A stretch of 64,000 nt of DNA from Halosolutus amylolyticus (GCF_023566055.1 NZ_JALIQP010000008.1:166103-230102); one strand, 5' to 3'; counted from the first letter of the stretch, positions 1-9,024 are shown. Notes: generated by a model from the letters alone, not told the origin. A program made the numbers and translations.

Positions 1-221
1 AAATCGGTGTTCACATTCGCTGGTGCCGTTCAGAGTAGATATACGGAACCCACAACCCATTTTATGCCATGATTCGGTTTTAATATAGTACAACTATTTT
101 CGCATCATATTCGATCGTGTACATACTACCGATAAGAAGCGAATAGCGATCGACACAAACAGATCACGCGTGAGTGACCCATCGACGACCCCGATCGAAA
201 GCCGAACCGGAACGCACCCGG
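1..221. other. Intergenic region, no gene seen
   Basis: The first 221 bases contain no convincing reading frame. The part from about 60 to 130 is AT-rich compared with the rest of the window and could hold a promoter for a gene to the left of the window or a terminator region for the exporter genes that end at 222. I see no inverted repeat or RNA gene in it. Confidence 0.5.
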
Positions 222-1064
222 TCAGTAATCGCCGAGCACGCCGAGTCGTCGCGCCCGTCGCGTCGCGTACTGGAAGACGACGTAGCCAAGTGCCACGTAG
301 CCGGCCGCGATCGCGACCAGCAGTCCCACCTCGATCGGCGTGAACTCCCAGAGGCGGGTGCCGTCTATCATCGCGCGCTGGAGGAGGGCGCTCCCGTGGG
401 CGAGGGGGAGGTATCGCATCCAGCCGAGGTCGAACGCGGGGGCCGAGATGAGCACAATGAACCCGAACTGGAGCAGGTTGAGCCAGTTGCCGATCTGCTT
501 GTAGAGGACGGTGACGCCGCCGGCCGCGAGGCCGAGGCCGAGCACCGAGACGATGCTGAGCGTCGCGACGACGACGATCGTCAGGAGCGGCAGTTCGAGC
601 GTCGTCCCGCTGATCGCGATCATCACCGCCAGGATGATCGTCGAGGTGACGAACGTCCGGACGATCTTCGCGACGCCTTTCAGCAGCGCGACGGGCGCGA
701 AGCCGAACGGCGTCATCACGTGGCGCTCGAGGGTCCCCCACTGCACCTCGCTCGCGATGTCGTTCGAGATCGAGGAGTACGCGCCCACCGAGAGCGTCCA
801 GAGGAAGTAGCCGACGATGATCCCCTCGAGCGAGTCGGTGAGCGCCTGGCCGGCGACCATTCGCCCGCCGTAAAAGAGGACCCCGAAGAAGAACAGCGAG
901 ACGACGATCCCGCCGATCGCGTTCGCCGGATACCGGACGAAGATCAGGAACTCCCGGTAGAGGACGGCCCGCGCAAGGTGATAGTAGCCGGCGGTGCGGG
1001 GCGTCTCACCTGCGCCGCCAGCCGTGCGCGGCGGATCGCTCGCGTCGCGACGCCGTGCGGTCAT
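222..1064 (-). CDS. ABC-2 type transporter permease
   Basis: A 280-residue integral membrane protein, predicted to form the channel of an ABC-2 type exporter with the ATPase encoded just upstream. The N-terminal 45 residues are hydrophilic and followed by about six hydrophobic segments, starting near residue 45 (sequence around GGIVVSLFFFGVLFYGG). A conserved-looking cytoplasmic stretch between helices reads SEVQWGTLERHV, typical of ABC-2 permeases. The ATG at 1064 was chosen because it overlaps the stop of the ATPase gene in an ATGA arrangement; the frame stays open further upstream only through GC-rich bias. The substrate cannot be told from sequence; this family exports drugs, lipids or polysaccharides. 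Confidence 0.9.
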   Translation of the reverse strand: MTARRRDASDPPRTAGGAGETPRTAGYYHLARAVLYREFLIFVRYPANAIGGIVVSLFFFGVLFYGGRMVAGQALTDSLEGIIVGYFLWTLSVGAYSSISNDIASEVQWGTLERHVMTPFGFAPVALLKGVAKIVRTFVTSTIILAVMIAISGTTLELPLLTIVVVATLSIVSVLGLGLAAGGVTVLYKQIGNWLNLLQFGFIVLISAPAFDLGWMRYLPLAHGSALLQRAMIDGTRLWEFTPIEVGLLVAIAAGYVALGYVVFQYATRRARRLGVLGDY

Positions 1065-2200
1065 CGGTCCTCCCGTTCGATCGACGTCAGGTCGACGAAC
1101 ACGTCCTCGAGGTCCGGTTCGATCGTCCGCACGCGATCGAGCCTGACGTTCTCGGCGCGGAGGTGGCCCAGCAACTCGTACAGTCCGTCGCCGTCCGTCG
1201 TCACGTCGATCCGGGCACCGCTGTCGCGTGGGTCGACGCCGATCGTCTCGAACCGGTCCCGGAGGGTCGACACGATCGCCGCGTCGAGGTCGCGACTCGT
1301 GATCTGCACGCGGTGTCTGTCGGTCCCGGAGAGCAGGGCGTCGACGGAATCGTCCGCCACGATCTCCCCGTCGGACATGATGAGGACGCGATCGCACACC
1401 GTCTCGACGACGTCCATGTCGTGGCTACTGAGGACGACGGTGAGCCCCTCTTGCTCGACGAGGCGTCGCAACTCCCGCTGGAGCGTTCGCGAACTCTCGA
1501 CATCCAGACCCAGCGTCGGCTCGTCGAGGAAGACGACCGCTGCGCCGCCGGCGAGGACGCTGGCCAGCGACACCTTCTGTTTCATCCCGCGCGAGAGGTC
1601 GCGGACGGGGACGTCCGCCCTGTCGGCGAGCCCCAGCTGGGCGAGCAGTCGCTCGTGGCGATCGCGTACCGAGGCCGGGTCGACGCCGCTGATCGTGGCG
1701 AAGTACCGCAGATTCTCCCGGACGGTCAGGCGCCAGTAATCGTTGCGCGCACCCTCGAGCATCGCGTCGACGGACGCGTAGGCTTTCCGGGGTCGATCGT
1801 AGACGTCGACGCCCCGGATCCGAACGGAGCCCGCGTCCGGCAGGACCATTCCGAGAATCGACTTGATGAGCGTCGTCTTCCCGGCCCCGTTGGGCCCCAG
1901 CAGTCCGACGATCGATCCGGTTTCGACGTCGAAACTGACGTCGTCGACGGCGGTAATCGCGTCCGGGCCGTCGCCGAACCGCTTGCACAGCCCCGTAACG
2001 GAAACGGCGACGTCGCGACCCTCCATCGTCGACGTCTCGCCACTGCCGGAGGCGTTGCGGGTCGGTTCGGATCCCTCGTCGACGGCTCTCTTCTCGGCCG
2101 GGGACCGACTGGAGGCGTCCGCAGCCACGTCCTCGCCGAGCGGGGTGCCGGCACCCTCCCTGCTCGTCGGCCTACGGGTGTCTCGCACGGTCACGGTCAC
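1061..2200 (-). CDS. ABC transporter ATP-binding protein
   Basis: The ATPase partner of the ABC-2 permease downstream, with which it shares a 4-bp ATGA overlap. Counting from the GTG at 2200 it has 379 residues. The Walker A motif GPNGAGKT lies near residues 102-109, the signature motif is LSRGMKQK and Walker B is VVFLDEPTLGLD, followed by the switch region SSHDMDVVE. A C-terminal regulatory domain of about 90 residues follows the nucleotide-binding domain, as in many export ATPases. The first 58 residues are acidic, low in complexity and outside the family, so the ATG at 2026 is an equally plausible start. Confidence 0.9.
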   Translation of the reverse strand: MTVTVRDTRRPTSREGAGTPLGEDVAADASSRSPAEKRAVDEGSEPTRNASGSGETSTMEGRDVAVSVTGLCKRFGDGPDAITAVDDVSFDVETGSIVGLLGPNGAGKTTLIKSILGMVLPDAGSVRIRGVDVYDRPRKAYASVDAMLEGARNDYWRLTVRENLRYFATISGVDPASVRDRHERLLAQLGLADRADVPVRDLSRGMKQKVSLASVLAGGAAVVFLDEPTLGLDVESSRTLQRELRRLVEQEGLTVVLSSHDMDVVETVCDRVLIMSDGEIVADDSVDALLSGTDRHRVQITSRDLDAAIVSTLRDRFETIGVDPRDSGARIDVTTDGDGLYELLGHLRAENVRLDRVRTIEPDLEDVFVDLTSIEREDR

Positions 2201-2287
2201 GGTTTAAGTGAGCCAGCTACAAAAACGCGAGGTCGCCGTTACACCCGCCGGATCACGGTACAACGGGCCGCTGGTGGACCGCAGTGA

Positions 2288-2371
2288 TATAGTAGCCACT
2301 GAAACGACTTACACACTGATCGCAAAGCCGTCCTGCGATCAGGTGTGCATTGACTTTCAGTGGCTACTATA
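2288..2371. repeat. 84-bp palindromic repeat (MITE-like hairpin)
   Basis: Two arms of about 38 bp face each other. The outer 17 bp (tatagtagccactgaaa) are perfect inverted copies at both ends, and inner blocks CACAC and TGATCGCA also pair, leaving a short loop around agccgtcc. Such long imperfect hairpins are found as dispersed non-autonomous elements in haloarchaea. Its right arm supplies the last codons and stop of the methyltransferase gene that ends at 2357, so insertion changed that protein's C terminus. I see no second copy in the window. Confidence 0.75.
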
Positions 2372-3151
2372 GGGCGATGGATCCAGCTGGATGGGCAGTT
2401 GCAACGCGAGACTGTACATCTCCCCGACCGCCTCCTCGCCGATCGCCGTCGCGAGGTCGTCGGCCGCAGCTGACAGGGGTTCTCCCAGTTCGCTCGGCGC
2501 CTCCGACGCCGCAGTCCGCGCCAGGTCAGCGTGGGCCTCGAGGTGGCTCGCGGTCCAGGGAACCGGGTCCAGCAACGTCCGCGTCCGATCGAACTGCCAC
2601 CCGTAGCCGACGAACAGTCGCCGGAGCACCGCCGCCGGATAGAACGTCAGCGCGGGTCGGCCCGCAGCCAGTTCCGTCGCGGCGTTCTCGAGCGCGAAGA
2701 GTTCCCGGACCGCGGCGTCGTCGGGGAGCGGTTCGTAGTCGTCGACGACGAGATGACACCCGGGGGCGGCGACGCGAGTTAGCTCCGCTGCGACCGGTTC
2801 AAGCGACGCTGGCGGAAGCACGTTGAACAGGCCGTGAGCGGTGATCAGTTCGATCGAATCGGTCGCCAGCGGGAGGCTTCGCACGTCTGCCTCCAGTACG
2901 GCGGTCCGGTCGGCGACGTCACCGTCCACTCGATCGGTGTCGTCGCCGTCGCCCCGTTCGGCGTCGTCCTGGATTCGCTCGCGAACGATGGTCGCGTGGT
3001 CGCGGTCGTTCGTGACGGCGTAAACGTGGCTCGCACCGGCCGCGAGCAGGCCGGCGGTCGTGTTGCCGACGCCTGCACCGGCTTCGAGGCACACCCGCCT
3101 CGTGACGGGACGATCGGCGAGCGCGGTCGTAACCGTTTCGGGGACGTCCAT
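2357..3151 (-). CDS. Class I SAM-dependent methyltransferase
   Basis: A 264-residue protein with a Rossmann-type SAM-binding start: motif I reads EAGAGVGN at about residues 23-30 and is followed by an acidic post-I strand (YAVTNDRD). Later motifs include LITAHGLFNVLPPASL and HLVVDDYEPLPD, in the place of motifs IV to VI. The substrate is not evident; small-molecule methylation or a ubiE-like role are both possible. The last residues (SPYSSH) and the stop codon are read from the right arm of the palindromic repeat at 2288-2371, so the original C terminus was probably different. It follows an aldo/keto reductase gene on the same strand by 36 bp. Confidence 0.85.
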   Translation of the reverse strand: MDVPETVTTALADRPVTRRVCLEAGAGVGNTTAGLLAAGASHVYAVTNDRDHATIVRERIQDDAERGDGDDTDRVDGDVADRTAVLEADVRSLPLATDSIELITAHGLFNVLPPASLEPVAAELTRVAAPGCHLVVDDYEPLPDDAAVRELFALENAATELAAGRPALTFYPAAVLRRLFVGYGWQFDRTRTLLDPVPWTASHLEAHADLARTAASEAPSELGEPLSAAADDLATAIGEEAVGEMYSLALQLPIQLDPSPYSSH

Positions 3152-3187
3152 CGCTGTGATCGTGGTGCTGGGACCCGCTCCCCGAGC

Positions 3188-4072
3188 TCAGTGGTGGAGT
3201 TGCTCGGGAACGGGACTCTCCTCGTGGCGCAGTCGCTCGACGAGCGATCGCTGTGCCGGTTCGGCCATCCCGTCGTAGCGGTCGGCCGCGTCGAGGACCA
3301 TCGCGACGAGTTTCGGGTCGCCCGGACTGACGACGCTCGTCAGCCCCTGCGAAGCCGCGAAGTCGAATCGCTCCTCGATCTCGGCGGGCGTATCGACCGG
3401 TTCGTACCAGTTGGCGTACGGGCGGTCGGCCTCCGGCAGTTCGTCGGTCGATGGCCACGGTCCGTTCGTGAAGGCCTTGATGCCGAGCGTCCCGACGTCC
3501 AGTTCGTTCGCGCGCTCGAGCACCGCCTCGTAGTCGTACTCGTCGTCGTCCTTGCCGACGACGACCGGGTTCAGCGGGAACATTACGGTCTCCAGGTCGT
3601 CGATGCGGTCGAGGGCGTCCAGGATGAGCCCCGGATCGCCGTGGCTGGTCAGCCCGATGTGATCGACGAGACCCTCGTCTCGGGCCTCGCGAAAGGCCTC
3701 GAGTGCGCCGCCCTCGCCCGTGATCGTCTCGAGTTCGTGTTCGTACTCGAGCCCGTGGATCTGGTAGAGATCGATCGTCTCGACGCCGAGGCGGGTGAGC
3801 GACCGCTCGAGTTTCCGCTTTGCGCCCTCGTACTCCCGTTCCTGCGTCTTGCAGCCGAGAAAGATCTCCTCGCGGTGCTGTCGAAGCTTCGGGCCCAGTT
3901 TGCGTTCCGCGTCCCCGTAGGTCGGGGCGACGTCGAAGTGATTGACGCCGTGATCGAGCACGAGTTCGACCAACTGGTCGGCGCCCTCCTGCTCGAGCCA
4001 GTTGAGCGCGATCGCGCCGAAAGTCATTACGGTGCTATCGTGGCCGGTGTCGCCCAGCGCGCGCGTCTCCAT
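3188..4072 (-). CDS. Aldo/keto reductase
   Basis: A 294-residue NAD(P)H-dependent oxidoreductase of the aldo/keto reductase superfamily. The four catalytic residues can be placed as Asp47 (HFDVAPTYG), Tyr52, Lys75 (LGCKTQ) and His106 (YQIHGLE). The ATG at 4072 was chosen because the family signature begins right after it (METRALGDTG), whereas the 25 codons upstream are basic and atypical. It is one of two such enzymes encoded on the same strand in this segment, with the second upstream; they are not close copies of one another. Substrate unknown. Confidence 0.9.
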   Translation of the reverse strand: METRALGDTGHDSTVMTFGAIALNWLEQEGADQLVELVLDHGVNHFDVAPTYGDAERKLGPKLRQHREEIFLGCKTQEREYEGAKRKLERSLTRLGVETIDLYQIHGLEYEHELETITGEGGALEAFREARDEGLVDHIGLTSHGDPGLILDALDRIDDLETVMFPLNPVVVGKDDDEYDYEAVLERANELDVGTLGIKAFTNGPWPSTDELPEADRPYANWYEPVDTPAEIEERFDFAASQGLTSVVSPGDPKLVAMVLDAADRYDGMAEPAQRSLVERLRHEESPVPEQLHH

Positions 4073-4218
4073 ACCGCGATAGTCGGATCCGGCGACCATA
4101 AGTGTACATTCCGACGGCCCGGGACGCCGAACACGGGCGCGGGTCACGGGCGGTTCCCGCAGGACCGATCACCGGCCGACTGGACTCGACTGCGAGCGAG
4201 GTCCGGGTGCTGGTGGCG

Positions 4219-5232
4219 TCAGAGCCCCTGATAGGGGCCCGCCTTCGCCGTCGTCAGCCGATCGACCTGGTCCGCGGAGAGGTCGATTTCAGCGGCGGCG
4301 AGGTTCTCTTCGAGCTGGTCGACCGTGCGCGCGCCGACGATCGGCGCGGTGACGCCGTCGCGGTGCATGAGCCACGCGAGCGCGACCTGTGCCGGCGACG
4401 CGTCGACCTCCGCGGCGACCGCGTCGAGTTCGTCGTGCAGGTCGAAATTCGCCTCGGTGAGGTACGACTCCCTGAATCGACTCGATTCGGCTACCTTCGA
4501 CTCCTCCGGGAGGTCCTCGTCGCGCGAGTACTTGCCGGTCAGGAAGCCCTGGCCGAGCGGACTCCACGGACAGACCGCGAGGTCGCGCTGGCGGGCGAAC
4601 TCGAGGTAATCGCCCTCGATCTCGCGATCGACCAGGTTGTACCGCGGCTGAAGAACGGTAAACGGCTCCCAGCCGTGCGCGTCGGCGATCGCGTTCGCAC
4701 GCGCCACCTTCCACGCGTTCGGCCGCATGGTCGACGCGCCGAGGTAGTGGACCTTCCCGGATTCGACGATCCCGTTCAGCGTCTTCATCAGTTCGCGGGT
4801 CGGGGTCGCGTCGTCCCAGCGGTGGATGTAGAGCACGTCGACGTACTCGACGTCGAGTCGATCGAGAATGGCGTCGACGCGGTGGCGAACGTTCTTGCGG
4901 TTCGTCCCCTTGCTGTTCGGATCGCCGTCGCGAATCTGCCAGTACAGTTTCGAGGCGATCGTGTAGCGCTCCCGATCGCGATCGGCGAGCCAGTCGCCGA
5001 TCCACCGCTCGCTGTCGCCGCCGCCGTAGACGTCCGCGGTGTCGATGTACCGGCCGCCGGCCTCGGCGTAGGCGTCGAGCAGTTCGTGTGCGCGCTCCTC
5101 GGAAATTTCGAGACTGCCGTCCTCCGTGGTCCGGCCGAACCGCCACGTCCCGAACTGGAGTTCGCTCGTCTGGATCCCGGTGCGCCCGAGCGGGACGAAA
5201 TCGAGATCGATCTCCGCGAGTGAGTGAGCCAT
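4219..5232 (-). CDS. Aldo/keto reductase
   Basis: A 337-residue aldo/keto reductase of the type with a YghZ-like or general-stress subfamily layout. The catalytic tetrad is visible as Asp64 (YIDTADVYG), Tyr69, Lys95 (IASKLYWQ) and His137 (LYIHRWD). A C-terminal cofactor-binding stretch reads APIVGARTVDQLEEN, where Arg binds the 2'-phosphate of NADPH in many members. The ATG at 5232 is followed directly by the family's N-terminal strand, so the 66 open codons further upstream are taken as chance. Its substrate is not predictable. It sits head to head with the multicopper oxidase gene that starts at 5455. Confidence 0.9.
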   Translation of the reverse strand: MAHSLAEIDLDFVPLGRTGIQTSELQFGTWRFGRTTEDGSLEISEERAHELLDAYAEAGGRYIDTADVYGGGDSERWIGDWLADRDRERYTIASKLYWQIRDGDPNSKGTNRKNVRHRVDAILDRLDVEYVDVLYIHRWDDATPTRELMKTLNGIVESGKVHYLGASTMRPNAWKVARANAIADAHGWEPFTVLQPRYNLVDREIEGDYLEFARQRDLAVCPWSPLGQGFLTGKYSRDEDLPEESKVAESSRFRESYLTEANFDLHDELDAVAAEVDASPAQVALAWLMHRDGVTAPIVGARTVDQLEENLAAAEIDLSADQVDRLTTAKAGPYQGL

Positions 5233-5454
5233 CCGGTAGTCCTTGGCGAGTATCGGGGAAAAAAGATACAGAAAGCGGCGAGCGATCCACCCCGATCGAA
5301 GTACGAGTCGGTTGACAGTATCGGACACGCGCCGCCAGTGGGAGGGCCACGCGGCGGCCTTTAAGTGATTCCCGGGAACATGTTCTCGTCCCTTCCCGGT
5401 CCCTAAGAAGTGGCTCGACCCGTTATACATCGGCTATTCTTACGTCGAATCGTT

Positions 5455-6612
5455 ATGAGTGATCGTATCGGCGCTCCTGGACTCGGACTCTCACGACGTG
5501 AATTCGTTGCCGCCACGGGCGGCATCGCGGCAGTAACCGGCCTGGCCGGCTGTACGAGTCAGGGGGCCGTGCAGGACTCCGAGGCGGCGAATTCCGCGGA
5601 CGATTCCGACGACTCGGACGAATCCGATCTGCCGTGGACGAGTTCTCCCGAGGTCGTACAGGTCGACGAGCAGGGCGGTAGCGTGACGCTGCGATCGGTG
5701 ACGTCCCGGCACGCCGTCCACCCGATGGACTCGATGGGTGGACCGGTGGAACTCCCGCAGGTCTGGGCGTTCCAGGCCGACGACCGCGACCCGAGCGTTC
5801 CGGGGCCGATCCTCCGGACGACCGAGGGCAACGACATCGAGGTCACGCTGGACAACACGGACGCCGATATGCCCCACACGCTCCACTTCCACGGGGCGAA
5901 CAAGACCTGGGAGAACGACGGCGTGCCGACGACGACCGGAATCACGGTCGAACCCGGCGAGAAACACACCTACACCATCCCCGCGAACGTTCCGGGGACG
6001 CACCTCTATCACTGTCACTACCAGACCCATCGCCACATCGACATGGGGATGTACGGCATCTTCCGCGTCGATCCGGAGGGGTACGACCCGGCGGACAAGG
6101 AGTATTTCTTCACCCTCAAGGACTGGGACTCGCGCGTGAACCGGCAGATGGCCGGCGAGGACGTCGACTACAGTCCCCGCCAGCGCAACCCAGACGTGTT
6201 CACGATCAACGGCAAGAGCCTCCCGCGGACGCTCCACCCCGAGGAAGGGTCGCCGATCATCGTCGATCACGGCGACACGGTTCGCCTCCACATGGTCAAC
6301 GCGGGCTACATGTCCCACCCCATGCACACGCACAACCACCGGTTCCGGCTCGTCGAGAAAGACGGCGGCCAGATTCCCGAAGCCGCCCAGTACGAACAGG
6401 ACGTGACCAACGTCGCCCCCGCGGAACGCCACACCGTCGAGTTCGAGGCGAACGCCGACCCCGGTATCTACCTCATGCACTGTCACAAGGTCGACCACGC
6501 GATGAACGGGAACTCCTACCCCGGCGGGATGGTCAACGGCATCGTCTACCGCGACGCGATGGATACCGACGTCTTCGCGGATCTCATGGCCCACGCGGGC
6601 TACGAGGGCTGA
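5455..6612 (+). CDS. Multicopper oxidase, Tat-exported lipoprotein
   Basis: A 385-residue copper enzyme predicted to sit on the outside of the cell membrane. The N terminus has a twin-arginine signal (SRREF, residues 13-17) and a lipobox ending at Cys33 (LAGC), followed by an acidic Ser/Asp linker to about residue 58. Four copper-binding blocks are present: HTLHFHG (141-147), HLYHCHYQTH (183-192), HPMHTHNH (288-295) and YLMHCHKVDH (339-348), the last with the type 1 Cys343. The length suggests a two-domain enzyme, related to laccases and nitrite reductases. The ATG at 5455 was chosen because the Tat motif follows it closely. The electron donor is unknown; oxidation of Cu(I), Mn(II) or phenols is typical of the family. 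Confidence 0.9.
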   Translation: MSDRIGAPGLGLSRREFVAATGGIAAVTGLAGCTSQGAVQDSEAANSADDSDDSDESDLPWTSSPEVVQVDEQGGSVTLRSVTSRHAVHPMDSMGGPVELPQVWAFQADDRDPSVPGPILRTTEGNDIEVTLDNTDADMPHTLHFHGANKTWENDGVPTTTGITVEPGEKHTYTIPANVPGTHLYHCHYQTHRHIDMGMYGIFRVDPEGYDPADKEYFFTLKDWDSRVNRQMAGEDVDYSPRQRNPDVFTINGKSLPRTLHPEEGSPIIVDHGDTVRLHMVNAGYMSHPMHTHNHRFRLVEKDGGQIPEAAQYEQDVTNVAPAERHTVEFEANADPGIYLMHCHKVDHAMNGNSYPGGMVNGIVYRDAMDTDVFADLMAHAGYEG

Positions 6613-6721
6613 TCGATCGAAGGGAGCGCACCGACGCATCCACGATCGGACGACTGCCGTGCGATCGGGAAAGAACGGACATAGCGTCGCCTCCCGAGGG
6701 CTCACACTGGTAGCGGCACCG

Positions 6722-7927
6722 TCAGGTCGAGAGACGGGATTCGAGTTGCGACGAAAGCCCGGACCGGGCCACGGTCTCCGTTCGGACGGCCTCCGTCCCG
6801 GTACCCATCTCCTTGAATCCCGTTCCAGTCGGAACGAGCACGACCGACTCGTCCCGATCGATCGCGCCGCGCTCGGTCAGTTGGGCGACCCCCGCGAGCG
6901 GTGCCGCCGACGCCGGTTCGACGCAGAACCCGCTCCGCCGTGCGAACTGGCGCTTCGCCGTCCGGATCTCGTCGTCGGTAACGGAACACACTGCACCGCC
7001 CGTCTCCCTGACTGCGGTTAGCGCCCGAGTGCCGCTGGGCGGGTCCGGGTTCCCGATCGAGTGGGCGATCGTCTCCCCGACGTCCTCGGGTGGCAGCGCC
7101 GAGACCGCGTCTCGATCCGCCTCGAACGCGCGGGTGATCGGATCCGACGCGGCCGTCTGGACGAGATACAGTCGCGGCGGATCGTCGATCACCCCGGCGG
7201 TCTGGAGGTCGAGGATCCCGCGCCAGATCCCGCTGGCGAACCCGCCCGAACTGGCCGGGAGTGCGATCGCATCGGGCGTCGCGGGAGTCATCGCCTCGTA
7301 GATCTCGAACAGCGCGGTCTTGTAGCCGCTGATCCGACCTGGGGCATCGCTGAGCAGGAACGAGACCGGCAGTTCCCGGCTCAGTTCCAGTACCTCGTCG
7401 TACAGCCCCCCGTAGTCCCCCTCGACCCGCAGGATCGTCGGATCGTACTGGCCGATCAGTTCCAGACGGCCGGGCGGGATATCGTCGGGCACGAGGACGA
7501 CACACTCGCGGCCACGGCTGGCAGCGTGGGCGGCGGTACTCATCGCCATGTTCCCGTAGGAGACCGTCCCGACGGCGTTGTCGCTCCGGTCGAGCGCCCG
7601 CGAGACCGCGATCGCACTTCCCCGATCCTTGTACGAGCCGGTCGGATTTCCCCCCTCGTCCTTGACGAACACCCGACAACCGGCGACCTCGTCGAGCGGC
7701 TGGCTTCGGATCAGCGGCGTGTTTCCGGCGGCCGTGGCGAGCCCTTCGAGTTCGGAGAGTGGGAGAGCCCCCGCGTAGTGCGACAGCCCACGTCCGTCCC
7801 CGCGGTCATTTAGGTCGAACCCGTGCGAGTCGATATCGAACCAGAGCGGTTCCCCACAGTCGCACCGAACCCGATCGGTGTCCCGATAGGTCCGATCGCA
7901 CCGATAGCAGACCGTCGACGGAGTCAT
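6722..7927 (-). CDS. Threonine synthase-like PLP-dependent enzyme
   Basis: A 401-residue fold-type II pyridoxal-phosphate enzyme. A zinc-ribbon-like N terminus holds Cys7, Cys10, Cys22 and Cys24, and the PLP lysine is Lys100 in the motif GSYKDRG. A glycine-rich phosphate-binding loop appears as ALPASSGGFASG. The closest functional family is threonine synthase (O-phosphohomoserine to threonine), which in archaea often carries this N-terminal ribbon. Related pyridoxal enzymes such as cysteate synthase or diaminopropionate-type lyases cannot be excluded. No other threonine pathway gene is adjacent. Confidence 0.85.
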   Translation of the reverse strand: MTPSTVCYRCDRTYRDTDRVRCDCGEPLWFDIDSHGFDLNDRGDGRGLSHYAGALPLSELEGLATAAGNTPLIRSQPLDEVAGCRVFVKDEGGNPTGSYKDRGSAIAVSRALDRSDNAVGTVSYGNMAMSTAAHAASRGRECVVLVPDDIPPGRLELIGQYDPTILRVEGDYGGLYDEVLELSRELPVSFLLSDAPGRISGYKTALFEIYEAMTPATPDAIALPASSGGFASGIWRGILDLQTAGVIDDPPRLYLVQTAASDPITRAFEADRDAVSALPPEDVGETIAHSIGNPDPPSGTRALTAVRETGGAVCSVTDDEIRTAKRQFARRSGFCVEPASAAPLAGVAQLTERGAIDRDESVVLVPTGTGFKEMGTGTEAVRTETVARSGLSSQLESRLST

Positions 7928-8074
7928 GGATCGTCCATCGACCGAGACGGTGATATTCCTGCTGAATCGCGATCGATTGCTGCCGACTCGGACGCCGCGT
8001 TCGTCGACGGTCTACTTCCTCACAACCGAGATAACTGCGGTCGCTCCCCCCACCCCACCAATGCGCCCGCGCCA

Positions 8075-8290
8075 GAGTTTTTACTGGAAACGAAGCACGT
8101 CGTGAGTGCCGACCACACCGTGATGCGAAAAGCGGGAAAACTCTCCGGTAAGCTAATCAATGGCGGCGAACGAATTGAGCGAGAAGACTGTATTATCGCT
8201 GCGACTGCGCTTCTCAACGATGAACCGCTTATCACGAGAAATACCAACCACTTCGGACGTATCGACGACCTCGAAGTACGGTCTTACTGA
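8075..8290 (+). pseudogene. VapC-type PIN toxin, C-terminal remnant
   Basis: Only the C-terminal half of a VapC-like PIN-domain toxin is readable, about 72 codons. It includes the acidic catalytic segment EREDCIIAATAL and the end motif ITRNTNHFGRIDDLEVRSY, which match the last third of haloarchaeal VapC proteins of about 130 residues. The N-terminal half, with the first catalytic aspartate, is missing; upstream codons in this frame are proline- and arginine-rich and look non-coding. No start codon with a promoter is evident and no VapB partner is present. I read it as a decayed toxin gene at the edge of an accessory islet. Confidence 0.7.
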
Positions 8291-8327
8291 GGCTTCGATC
8301 GGGTGGGGGTATTACCTATTCTCACGC

Positions 8328-8346
8328 TGCTCGACCCTGTTCAGGT
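8328..8346. repeat. Direct repeat, left copy (flanks mazEF-like pair)
   Basis: The 19-bp sequence tgctcgaccctgttcaggt recurs at 9082-9100 as tgttcgaccttgttcaggt, with 17 of 19 positions identical. The two copies flank the MazEF-like gene pair in the same orientation. They could be relics of integration or recombination around the module, or chance. Confidence 0.45.
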
Positions 8347-8403
8347 AGACAAAATCCATAGTACGGTTCATTGAAACCACCGTTGTGGGTAATAGTGGGC
8401 AAG

Positions 8404-8411
8404 GCTTATTC
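8404..8411 (+). promoter_or_regulatory. Putative TATA box of mazEF-like operon
   Basis: The AT-rich octamer gcttattc lies 24-31 bp before the ATG at 8435, the normal distance for a leaderless haloarchaeal transcript of the antitoxin gene. Confidence 0.45.
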
Positions 8412-8434
8412 GGTAGTGGAATCTAGTTGGGTAC

Positions 8435-8674
8435 ATGACGAAAGTAGATGCGCGAGACCTCCAGACCAACGAGACTGACGATCGAGGTCGAATCTATCTC
8501 GGAACAGAGTATGCGAACAAACGCGTAACCGTCGCTGTCGTCGAAGTCGAATCCGACCGCCCAGACGAGGACGAACTGGCTGCCGCATATCGTGAGGCGT
8601 CTGAGAGTGCGAAAGAGCTTGCAGAAGAGTGGGACGAAGCGTCGGACGAGGCGTGGGGCGGGCTTGATAAATGA
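8435..8674 (+). CDS. MazE-like antitoxin (AbrB-type N terminus)
   Basis: A 79-residue acidic protein directly preceding a MazF-like toxin gene, with a 4-bp ATGA overlap that argues for translational coupling. The N-terminal half (DDRGRIYLGTEYANKRVTV) resembles the swapped-hairpin AbrB/MazE DNA-binding fold, and the C-terminal half is a glutamate- and alanine-rich helix that in such antitoxins wraps the toxin. By family, it should neutralise the toxin and repress the operon. The assignment rests mainly on its position and fold pattern rather than on strong motifs. Codon use is less GC-biased than in surrounding core genes. Confidence 0.75.
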   Translation: MTKVDARDLQTNETDDRGRIYLGTEYANKRVTVAVVEVESDRPDEDELAAAYREASESAKELAEEWDEASDEAWGGLDK

Positions 8675-9024
8675 GCGAGGGTACGGAGGTTCGTCGCGGT
8701 GACGTCGTTATCGTTCGGCTCGACCCTGCGGAAGGGCACGAGATGAAAAAGACTCGTCCTGCAGTAGTCGTCCAAAACGACGTTGGAAACAAAAATGCCA
8801 GTACGACAATCGTTGCACCTGCGACGGGAACGTATCGAGGGTATCCGTTCGAGGTTCTTGTTGAGGCAGCGAAGTCGCCATTTGAGAAAGATTCCTCGAT
8901 CCGTCTCGACCAGATTCGTGTCGTTTCCATCGAAAAACGGATTCACTCAGTGCTTGGAAGCCTCGACGCAGAGATGATGGAGGCCGTGGACGAAGCGTTG
9001 AAACTTAGCCTCGGACTGGACTGA
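8671..9024 (+). CDS. MazF/PemK-family mRNA interferase toxin
   Basis: A 117-residue toxin of the MazF/PemK family, predicted to cleave single-stranded mRNA. The N-terminal strand RRGDVVIVRLDPAEGHE carries the conserved RGD-V start, and the next block KTRPAVVVQNDVGN is the hallmark of the family. Further on, TTIVAPATG matches the second conserved strand and RLDQIRVVS the C-terminal one. Length is normal for the family. It overlaps the antitoxin gene by 4 bp, and the module lies in a lower-GC islet next to a broken vapC, as expected for laterally moved toxin-antitoxin genes. Confidence 0.9.
   Translation: MSEGTEVRRGDVVIVRLDPAEGHEMKKTRPAVVVQNDVGNKNASTTIVAPATGTYRGYPFEVLVEAAKSPFEKDSSIRLDQIRVVSIEKRIHSVLGSLDAEMMEAVDEALKLSLGLD

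Noticed and set aside
174..1739. A 521-codon plus-strand frame over the ABC exporter genes
   Set aside because: It is antisense to two well-supported genes and its protein is a low-complexity mix of Arg, Asp and Glu without motifs.
2288..2371. Transcription terminator
   Set aside because: The stem is far longer than intrinsic terminators, lacks a T-run, and has dispersed-element style ends.
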